Positions 6,256-12,264 of a stretch of 21,690 nucleotides of DNA are shown here, piece by piece; position 1 is the first letter of the stretch; every line of letters begins with the position of its first letter. Made by a program: the position numbers and the translations under genes. The stretch is from contig DJRG01000046.1 in assembly GCA_002438845.1 (NCBI GenBank), forward strand, positions 5,337 to 27,026, written 5' to 3'. Source of the stretch: Bacteroidales bacterium UBA6366. GTDB taxonomy: Bacteria > Bacteroidota > Bacteroidia > Bacteroidales > UBA932. The notes beneath the pieces are model-generated. The model searched no databases, was not told the origin of the DNA, and saw nothing but the letters and a program-made list of their open reading frames with translations.

Positions 6256-7999
6256 TCAGTCTGACTGAATAATCCGACTCGTAGACCACCCGGCGTACAG
6301 CCTCGTTGACGTAGCCGCCGTGTTCCGTCTTTACAAGTTTGAAGTCGGACTGAAGACCTGAGCCTTGAACGAAACCTCGCTCGTTCCATCTTCTGCCATA
6401 TTCAGAACTGTTTGTCGAGAAGAATTTCATGAGGTCGTAGCCTTGGAACGCCGTGCGGCTTGGCTCCGTCCCGTAGATCGCCCTGTACTTCATCAGGAAA
6501 TCCTGCACGTCCTTGGAGTCATAGTCCACATGATAGGACACGCTGGAGTGAAGTTTAAGGGCGTGGAGTTGCTCGACATCGATCTCTTCGAAAGTCCTTA
6601 GTTTGGAAGTGCTGTAGAGCACGATGTCTTTTTTCTGGCTTGAGACCAGATAGAGAAGCCTGACAACCTCGATGACAAACGCCTTGCTGTCGGATGCTAT
6701 CACAACCCTGTTTGTGCCGGAACCTGTCATCATCCCTTCGATCCGTCCCATCACCTGCCGTCCCTCCAAAATGTTGAATGAAAGGTCGGAATGCCTCAGC
6801 CCCGAGCCGAGTACCTCTTTGATCACATCGGACGCATAACCGTTGGCGGCAACCCCTTTCTGTGTCACGAGGATCACATTGTCCTCTGACCTCATGTCTG
6901 ACTTGATCCACCTGACCATGTCGGAGATCTGTGCCTTCGTAGGGGCCGGAGCCTGTATGACACTTGGAATCGTGTCCGCGAGCGCTTCCACCTTAGGATC
7001 AAGCGGAGAGACAATCCAGGTCGTGCCTTTCGATGCGTTCACTGTTCTGGCGATGTCAGTGCCGGACACCGGACCGAGCACGAAATCGCTTTTTGAGAAC
7101 CTCTCCTCCGTGACAGGCATGGCTCCTCCCGCGACGTCATAGACATTGAGGTCAACCTTATGGTCAGTTTCGCCAAGATCCTTGGCCGCCAGCAGAACCC
7201 CGCTGTAGAAATCCATCATTTGGCTGTCAGCCTTCCTCGCCGTGTTGAAAGGCAGAAGCAGGGCGACGCTTGTCTCCTGTCTCTTATTGAAGAGCCTGTC
7301 GAAAAATCCCCCGTTCTCCCCGGTCACTGAGCCCGCCGAAGTGCCGGAACCCGCTGAATCTCTCCCGGTCACTGAGCCTGCCGAAGTGCCCGAGCCCGCC
7401 GAACCGCTCCCGGTCACTGAGCTTGCCGAAGTGCCAGAACTTGCCGAAGTGCCGGAACCCACCGAAGCCCCCTCCCACCTTTCCGGATGAAGAGGAATCT
7501 TGATCTCGTCCTTTCTCCTGACCTTTTCGGAAGTCATCCTGTTTATGTTCATGATGGTTTCCTTTGACACGGAGTATTTCCTTGCGATTGCCCCAAGATC
7601 CTCGAACCACTTCACGCGATGGATGAAATATTCCTTGCTCTCGTCTTTCGCTGGAGTCTCCTTCACGTCAGAACTCGCATGAACGGAATTCCCCACAGTC
7701 TCTCCGCCTTTGACAGGAATCAAAAGAATCTGGTCTTTCTTCAGCCCTTCCGTTTCCAGTTTCAGGGTAGGATTGGCATTGATGATCTCCTGAAGGGGCA
7801 CATTGTAGGCCTTGCTGATCGAATACAATGTCTGCCGCTCCCGTACAATGTGCGAGTAGTAGATCTTGCCGTTGTTGCGGACTTTTTCGGTCGAGACCAC
7901 AACCTGTGGCTGGGAGTATTCCTGAGCTGATGCTCCGGAACAGAAGGCGGCCGTAAGGCATGTCAAGGCCACGAAGGCAGTCAAGTGTCTGTTGCTCAT
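6248..7999 (-). CDS. LysM domain protein with periplasmic-binding (PBP1-like) C-terminal domain
   Basis: The 583-residue exported protein has a signal peptide (residues 1-25, ending ASA-QE). LysM-like repeats at about 49-96 (HIVRERQTLYSISKAYNVP) and 125-170 (HRVKWFEDLGAIARKYSVS) should bind peptidoglycan. A low-complexity Gly/Ser/Thr/Ala linker spans about 177-229, and a domain from about 244 resembles type-1 periplasmic-binding proteins (VALLLPFNTARKADSQMMDFYSG, then FVLGPVSG). This architecture is common in Bacteroidetes; its ligand is not known. The gene overlaps the upstream glycosyltransferase by 4 nt (ATGA), so translation is probably coupled. The linker DNA at 7321-7475 is a tandem array closely related to a REP-like element elsewhere in the window. 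The 3' end overlaps recN by 8 bp. Confidence 0.85.
   Translation of the reverse strand: MSNRHLTAFVALTCLTAAFCSGASAQEYSQPQVVVSTEKVRNNGKIYYSHIVRERQTLYSISKAYNVPLQEIINANPTLKLETEGLKKDQILLIPVKGGETVGNSVHASSDVKETPAKDESKEYFIHRVKWFEDLGAIARKYSVSKETIMNINRMTSEKVRRKDEIKIPLHPERWEGASVGSGTSASSGTSASSVTGSGSAGSGTSAGSVTGRDSAGSGTSAGSVTGENGGFFDRLFNKRQETSVALLLPFNTARKADSQMMDFYSGVLLAAKDLGETDHKVDLNVYDVAGGAMPVTEERFSKSDFVLGPVSGTDIARTVNASKGTTWIVSPLDPKVEALADTIPSVIQAPAPTKAQISDMVRWIKSDMRSEDNVILVTQKGVAANGYASDVIKEVLGSGLRHSDLSFNILEGRQVMGRIEGMMTGSGTNRVVIASDSKAFVIEVVRLLYLVSSQKKDIVLYSTSKLRTFEEIDVEQLHALKLHSSVSYHVDYDSKDVQDFLMKYRAIYGTEPSRTAFQGYDLMKFFSTNSSEYGRRWNERGFVQGSGLQSDFKLVKTEHGGYVNEAVRRVVYESDYSVRLIR
7321..7475 (-). repeat. REP-derived tandem repeat inside the LysM gene linker
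   Basis: Written on the plus strand, three units begin with CGGTCACTGAGC at 7321, 7366 and 7411. The first two units are exactly 45 bp (15 codons). The third continues with extra degenerate copies of TTGCCGAAGTGCC to about 7475. The first 27 bases of the units match the left-edge palindrome (48-74) at 22, 24 and 24 positions. Differences fall mostly in one palindrome arm, so the hairpin has decayed while the reading frame is kept. Each unit encodes a Ser/Gly/Thr/Ala peptide of the form GTSAGSVTG. Confidence 0.85.
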
Positions 8000-9129
8000 T
8001 TTATCTTGTACAAATTGTCGGAAAACTCCAACATCTTCTTGCAGAATGTTTTCCAGGAGAGCCTCTCTTTCTCGGCCCTGATGGCGCTGACGCAGAGAGT
8101 CTTGAGGTTGCTGTCGGAGAAGTAGGTCTTGATCTCCTTCACAATGCTGTTCACGTCCGCTTTCCCGGCGACGAGCCCTGTGCCGCAGTCCCCGATGGAC
8201 TGGCGAAGCCCTCCGACATCCGTCACGACCATAGGCACTTCAAAATGGTAGGCGATGGCGCTGATGCCGCTTTGGGTCGCCGACCTGTAAGGCAGCACGG
8301 CCAGATCGGCCGCGGAGAAATAATCCTTGACCTCGGAGTCTTTAATGTAGCGGGTGAAAAGCTTGATCCTGTCCTTGGCCGGAGAACTGTCAATGATCGC
8401 CTGATACTTGTCGAACGAGCCGTAAGGCTCTCCGGCGACGATCAGCTGGTAGCTGTTGTCCAGCTTGCCGAAGGCGTTCAGGAGTATGTCAAGCCCCTTG
8501 TAGGATCGTATCAGTCCGAAAAAAAGCAGGTTTTTCTTGCCAGGCTCCAGACCAAGGAGCTTTTCCGCCTCCTCTCTTGGAAGCTTCTCGCCGAAATGCC
8601 CGTAAATCGGGTGGAACAACGTCAGGTTCGGAGCATTGGGCGAAAGCTTGTGCAGATCCTCAGCCACCTCGTCGCATAATGTGACATTGCCCGTGCATCC
8701 TGACAGAAAATACTTTGTCAGAGGAGCGTCAAAGAACTTCGGCTCGTGAGGGGTGACGTTGTGCAGGATAGAGATGACCTTGCAGCGTTTTTTCAGCCGC
8801 CTGGCGATGAAGCCAAGGGAAGGCCCGAAATAGGACATCCAGTAGCTGATGATCACCAGATCCGGCTTCCAGTCACGGATCGCCCTGTAGGTGCGTCCGT
8901 AAGTAAAAGGATTGGCCGTATCCAGAAGAGCCTCGCTCTCGATGGGTACGGCGTCATCATCCTTTGTGACGTATTGTGTCTTTCCCGGAAAAAGAAATTC
9001 AGGATACTGTCTTTTGAAATTGAAGGCCTTGACCGTGTGGTTTTTGCCCAGTTCCAAGTAGAGACTTGCGTTGAACTGAGAAATCCCACCTCTGAATGGG
9101 TAAAAGCAGGACAGCAGGGCGATTCTCAA
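7996..9129 (-). CDS. GT4-family (GT-B fold) glycosyltransferase
   Basis: The 377-residue protein looks like a retaining GT-B glycosyltransferase of the GT4 type. The N-terminal half has the glycine loop PFRGGISQF (residues 11-19). The C-terminal half has FFGLIRSYKGLDILLNAF (203-220), LPYRSATQSGISAIAYHF (279-296) and VVTDVGGL (301-308). The usual EX7E glutamates of GT4 enzymes are replaced here (SATQSGISAIAY), a variant I recall in a subgroup of this family. Donor and acceptor are unknown. The start is TTG at 9127-9129, two bases after the ompH-like stop; no in-frame ATG lies between the upstream stop and Met98, so TTG is the best start and suggests translational coupling. It overlaps the LysM gene by 4 nt. 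Confidence 0.88.
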   Translation of the reverse strand: MRIALLSCFYPFRGGISQFNASLYLELGKNHTVKAFNFKRQYPEFLFPGKTQYVTKDDDAVPIESEALLDTANPFTYGRTYRAIRDWKPDLVIISYWMSYFGPSLGFIARRLKKRCKVISILHNVTPHEPKFFDAPLTKYFLSGCTGNVTLCDEVAEDLHKLSPNAPNLTLFHPIYGHFGEKLPREEAEKLLGLEPGKKNLLFFGLIRSYKGLDILLNAFGKLDNSYQLIVAGEPYGSFDKYQAIIDSSPAKDRIKLFTRYIKDSEVKDYFSAADLAVLPYRSATQSGISAIAYHFEVPMVVTDVGGLRQSIGDCGTGLVAGKADVNSIVKEIKTYFSDSNLKTLCVSAIRAEKERLSWKTFCKKMLEFSDNLYKIK

Positions 9130-9131
9130 AG

Positions 9132-9794
9132 CTACTTGGCTTTAGACTCGCTTGTGGCGGCCGGCGCGGCCTTTCCGCTCTTGCTCTTGTTTTGGATGTA
9201 CTCGTCGTTCAGACCGGCCAGAATCGCGTCCGTCACGTCGAGTTCAGGGTCGCCCGTGGCCACCGGAGCCGGAAGGACGCTGCCCTGTGTGGCGATGATC
9301 ATGGCGTACTTGTGCTCCTCGTTGAACTTGTCGAGGAAGGTCTTGATGGCGTCACCGATCTGGTTCATCATAACCTGCTGCTCCTCGGCGATCTCCTGCT
9401 GCTTCTGGGCGGCGTAGTTGTTGAAGTTGTTCTGCTGCTCCTGAAGCTTGATGTTCCTCTGCTCGGCCACAGAACGCACGAGAAGACCCTTGTCAAGGTC
9501 TGACTGGAACTTGTTCACATCGCTCTGAAGCTTGTTGCCTCTTCTGTTGATCTCTTCCTGGATGCTCTGAACCTTTGTCTCGACAACAGATCTGAGGTCG
9601 TTGGCCATGTCGTACTCGTCAAGCACTCTGTCAAGGTCGAACCATACGATGGAACCGGCCTGCGCCGTGGCCTGGGCGGCCTCTCCTGAGGTGGAGTCCT
9701 TTTTCCCGTTACCGTTAGAAGTGAGCTGGATAATTCCGAGGGCAACCACAGCGACGAGGGCTATGATGCTTACAATCAGTGGTGTTTGTTTCAT
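9132..9794 (-). CDS. OmpH/Skp-like protein with N-terminal membrane anchor
   Basis: The 220-residue protein has a hydrophobic segment at about residues 5-24 without a clear signal-peptidase site, then a polar Gly/Ser/Ala spacer. The Skp/OmpH pattern IVWFDLDRVLDEYDMANDL (about 49-67) follows, then a long Gln/Glu/Asn-rich coiled coil (about 70-165), a small C-terminal domain and an Ala/Ser/Lys tail. Skp proteins are periplasmic holdase chaperones for outer-membrane proteins. This copy may be tethered to the inner membrane, which is an inference from the uncleaved-looking anchor. It is a paralog of the gene at 14940-15506. It is followed after 2 nt by the glycosyltransferase and preceded by pdxJ. 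Confidence 0.82.
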   Translation of the reverse strand: MKQTPLIVSIIALVAVVALGIIQLTSNGNGKKDSTSGEAAQATAQAGSIVWFDLDRVLDEYDMANDLRSVVETKVQSIQEEINRRGNKLQSDVNKFQSDLDKGLLVRSVAEQRNIKLQEQQNNFNNYAAQKQQEIAEEQQVMMNQIGDAIKTFLDKFNEEHKYAMIIATQGSVLPAPVATGDPELDVTDAILAGLNDEYIQNKSKSGKAAPAATSESKAK

Positions 9795-9826
9795 TTTATT
9801 GATTTATTAATTAATATTCAAGGTTG

Positions 9827-9834
9827 CAAATGTA
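9827..9834 (-). promoter_or_regulatory. Candidate -7 box upstream of the anchored ompH-like gene
   Basis: The minus strand reads TACATTTG, an exact TAnnTTTG match, about 32 nt before the start codon and just after the pdxJ stop codon. The extended sequence TTACATTTGCA is identical to that before the second ompH gene (14891-14901). The anchored ompH, GT and LysM genes may therefore have their own promoter as well as read-through from pdxJ. Confidence 0.55.
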
Positions 9835-9835
9835 A

Positions 9836-10555
9836 CTAAAAAATCTTTATCTTCGACAGATATGCCTGGATTGTTTTCTCAAGACCCATGTAAAGAGCGT
9901 CGCAGATGATGGCGTGGCCGATGGAGACCTCGTCCGTCCATGGGATGGTTCTTATGAAATATTCAAGATTCTCGAGGCTCAGATCGTGGCCGGCATTCAG
10001 TCCCAAACCAAGTTCGCGGACGACTTTGGCCGTCTCAAGATAGGGCTTGATTGCATTCTCCGGGCCAGAAGGATAGTTCGCGGCATAGTCGGCAGTGTAG
10101 AGTTCCACTCTGTCGCATCCGCAAGCCTTGGCACCCTCAGCCATCGCAGGGGAAGGGTCAATGAATATTGAGGTGCGGATCCCTTTCTCCTTGAATCCGG
10201 CGCAGATGTCCGTCAGAAAATCCTTGTTGGAGATGGTGTCCCATCCGGCGTTGGAGGTGATGGCGTCATGGGCGTCCGGTACGAGGGTCACCTGATCGGG
10301 CACAACCTCGAGCACCAGGTCCACGAAACTGGGAATAGGATTTCCCTCTATGTTGAACTCGGTCGTCAACGTAGGCCTTATGGCCCTTACATCCGAGTAC
10401 CTTATGTGTCTTTCGTCCGGCCTTGGATGGACGGTTATCCCTTCCGCTCCGAATCTTTCACAGTCGATCGCCGCCTTCTCGACATCGGGCATGTTCCCCC
10501 CGCGGGCGTTGCGCAGGGTCGCGATCTTGTTGATGTTTACACTAAGTCTGGTCAT
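9836..10555 (-). CDS. pdxJ: Pyridoxine 5'-phosphate synthase
   Basis: PdxJ condenses 1-deoxy-D-xylulose 5-phosphate with 3-amino-2-oxopropyl phosphate to make pyridoxine 5'-phosphate in the DXP-dependent vitamin B6 pathway. The 239-residue protein starts MTRLSVNINKIATLRNARGG, which is how the family begins. It contains the active-site stretch GITVHPRPDERHIRYSDVR and the later LGLNAGHDLSLEN and EVSIGHAIICDAL motifs. Length is normal. The reading frame extends 8 codons further upstream, but the residues there are not family-like, so ATG at 10553-10555 is chosen. It is the first gene of a minus-strand run followed by envelope genes. Confidence 0.95.
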   Translation of the reverse strand: MTRLSVNINKIATLRNARGGNMPDVEKAAIDCERFGAEGITVHPRPDERHIRYSDVRAIRPTLTTEFNIEGNPIPSFVDLVLEVVPDQVTLVPDAHDAITSNAGWDTISNKDFLTDICAGFKEKGIRTSIFIDPSPAMAEGAKACGCDRVELYTADYAANYPSGPENAIKPYLETAKVVRELGLGLNAGHDLSLENLEYFIRTIPWTDEVSIGHAIICDALYMGLEKTIQAYLSKIKIF

Positions 10556-10578
10556 GTTCGTACAACAATATAAACACA

Positions 10579-10586
10579 CAAAAATA
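10579..10586 (-). promoter_or_regulatory. Candidate -7 box of pdxJ
   Basis: The minus strand reads TATTTTTG, matching TAnnTTTG, 23 nt upstream of the pdxJ ATG. No clear -33 element was seen. It lies in the 114-nt gap shared with divergent nadK, which otherwise holds only the nadK promoter and small inverted repeats. Confidence 0.5.
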
Positions 10587-10619
10587 ATGATTTATGTTCA
10601 GTTTTATGCAGAATTGTGC

Positions 10620-10627
10620 TATTTTTG
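10620..10627 (+). promoter_or_regulatory. Candidate -7 box of nadK
   Basis: TATTTTTG is an exact TAnnTTTG match 42 nt upstream of the nadK ATG. Downstream, TCCGAT (10631-10636) can pair either with TCGGA (10642-10646) or with ATCGGA (10653-10658), giving two mutually exclusive small hairpins in the leader; their significance is unknown. Confidence 0.5.
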
Positions 10628-10669
10628 GAATCCGATAGTCTTCGGACACATAATCGGAACAAGGCACGG

Positions 10670-11497
10670 ATGAAGATAGCACTATACTCCAGAGAAGGTG
10701 ACGCCATGGGCGAAAAGAGACTTTCCTCGATGTTGGAAAGGCTTGACAAAGAATCGTTTGATCTCTATCAGATCAGCGGCGGGGAGGACATTCTTCCCGG
10801 CACGGATCTGGTCATGAGCGTTGGCGGCGACGGCACGTTTCTCTCTGCTTCCCAGTGCGTTGGCAAGTCCGGCGTCCCGATTCTCGGGGTCAACCTCGGA
10901 AGGCTGGGATTCCTTTCTGAATATAGTCCCGAAGAGGCCTGCGAGGCGCTCTTGTCCGGAGGATGGTATCTGGAGGACAGGGAGTTGCTGGACACAAAGG
11001 TGTCTGACGGACTCTCGGAGACGGAACCGCGATTCTGGCCTTTCACCCTCAACGAAGTCTCCGTGCACCGTTCCGGAGCGGCTCTTCTTGGAGTTGACGT
11101 GACCATAGACGGTCATCCTCTGCCGACTTACTGGGCCGACGGGCTTCTTGTCGCCACCAGTTCCGGATCGACTGCATATTCATTAAGCGTCGGAGGCCCC
11201 ATCTGCGCTCCCGAGGCGAAGGTGCTGATCATCGCGCCGATCGCCCCGCACAACCTGAACGCCCGCCCGCTTGTGGTTCCGGACACCACGAGGATCACTG
11301 TCTCCATGAGATCACGGGATGATGGCGTCATGCTCTCGATGGACAACAGAAACCATCTTATCGACCCCTCCGCCACCCTTGACGTCAAGGTGGCACAGTT
11401 TTCGCTAAAGAGGGTACGTCTAAAAAATACCAGTTTTATAAAAGCTTTGACAACAAAGCTGTTCTGGGGAGAGGACATCCGGAACAGCGGTGAATGA
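10670..11497 (+). CDS. nadK: NAD kinase
   Basis: NadK phosphorylates NAD to NADP using ATP or polyphosphate in the cytoplasm. The 275-residue protein has the GGDGT motif at residues 52-56, followed by GVNLGRLGFLSEY (73-85), a TLNEVSVHR block, and the glycine-rich YWADGLLVATSSGSTAYSLS with the conserved DG and STAYS residues. Length fits the family. ATG 10670 (MKIALYSREG) is preferred over an upstream in-frame start at 10616, because the latter precedes the -7 box and encodes non-conserved residues. uppS follows after 15 nt, suggesting an operon. Confidence 0.95.
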   Translation: MKIALYSREGDAMGEKRLSSMLERLDKESFDLYQISGGEDILPGTDLVMSVGGDGTFLSASQCVGKSGVPILGVNLGRLGFLSEYSPEEACEALLSGGWYLEDRELLDTKVSDGLSETEPRFWPFTLNEVSVHRSGAALLGVDVTIDGHPLPTYWADGLLVATSSGSTAYSLSVGGPICAPEAKVLIIAPIAPHNLNARPLVVPDTTRITVSMRSRDDGVMLSMDNRNHLIDPSATLDVKVAQFSLKRVRLKNTSFIKALTTKLFWGEDIRNSGE

Positions 11498-11512
11498 CAA
11501 TTTTGTGAATAT

Positions 11513-12238
11513 ATGGACGAAATCAACAACATACCGGCTCATGTGTCCATCATCATGGACGGCAACGGGCGATGGGCCCGTCTCAAGGGCAAGGAAAGGG
11601 TCGCCGGCCATTTCGAGGGAGTCGAAAGCGTGAGGGTCTGTGTCGAGGCGGCAGCGGAGGCCGGGGTCAAATACCTCTCGCTTTTCGCTTTTTCGGAAGA
11701 GAACTGGGGACGCCCCGAGGAGGAGGTCAACTCTCTTATGGGGTTGATGCTGAAAGCCATGGCGGATGAGATAGATTCCCTTGCCGCCAAAGGAGTGAGA
11801 TTCCGTGTCCTTGGCAACACCTCCAGGCTCGCTCCCGGGCTTCTGGACGCGATCCGTCTGGCGGAGAAGAAGACTGAGCCGGCCCCCGGAAAGGAACCGC
11901 TTCTGACATTGATCGTCTTTTTCAGCTACAGCGGCAAGTGGGACATCCTTCAGGCGGCCAAGCGGATGGCCAGTGAATATGCCGGTGATCCCGAAGGACT
12001 TGAATCGGTCGGAATCGAGGAATTCGGGCATTATCTGGTGACGGACGGGATCCCGGATCCTGATCTTATCATCCGGACCTCAGGGGAGGAAAGGATCAGC
12101 AACTATCTTCTTTGGCAGGCGGCATATTCGGAATTCCTTTTTGTGGACACTCTGTGGCCTGATTTCAGACGTGAAGAGTTCAGGGCGGCCCTTGAGGAAT
12201 ATTCCCATAGGAACAGAAGGTATGGAAAAGTTAAATAA
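11513..12238 (+). CDS. uppS: Isoprenyl transferase (undecaprenyl diphosphate synthase)
   Basis: This cis-prenyltransferase adds isopentenyl units to farnesyl diphosphate to give the polyprenyl carrier used for peptidoglycan and surface glycans. The 241-residue protein shows the signature MDGNGRWA at residues 15-22 (catalytic Asp16), GHFEGVESV at 32-40, FSEENWGRP in place of the commoner FSTENW, and the C-terminal RTSGEERISNYLLWQAAYSE that binds diphosphate. All diagnostic regions are intact. It sits between nadK and bamA, a common Bacteroidales order. Confidence 0.95.
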   Translation: MDEINNIPAHVSIIMDGNGRWARLKGKERVAGHFEGVESVRVCVEAAAEAGVKYLSLFAFSEENWGRPEEEVNSLMGLMLKAMADEIDSLAAKGVRFRVLGNTSRLAPGLLDAIRLAEKKTEPAPGKEPLLTLIVFFSYSGKWDILQAAKRMASEYAGDPEGLESVGIEEFGHYLVTDGIPDPDLIIRTSGEERISNYLLWQAAYSEFLFVDTLWPDFRREEFRAALEEYSHRNRRYGKVK

Positions 12239-12244
12239 CTTGCG

Positions 12245-12252
12245 TATATTTG
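12245..12252 (+). promoter_or_regulatory. Candidate -7 box of bamA
   Basis: TATATTTG matches TAnnTTTG. Transcription would begin near 12259, only about 6 nt before ATG 12265 but about 20 nt before the in-frame ATG 12280. This favours the second ATG unless read-through from uppS supplies the message. No convincing -33 element was seen. Confidence 0.5.
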
Positions 12253-12264
12253 TAGCTTAATTCA

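Noticed and set aside
7321..7475. Possible CRISPR array
   Set aside because: Units are directly adjacent degenerate repeats without unique spacers, and they are in frame within a gene.
7242..7490. Plus-strand frame encoding a Pro-Ala-Glu-Val repeat opposite the LysM linker
   Set aside because: The repetitive DNA is open on both strands because its 45-bp units have no stop in this frame. The LysM frame continues into conserved domains on both sides; this one does not.
10556..10579. Upstream extension of pdxJ (MCLYCCTN...)
   Set aside because: PdxJ proteins begin at MTRLSVNINK, and the extra codons overlap the candidate -7 box.
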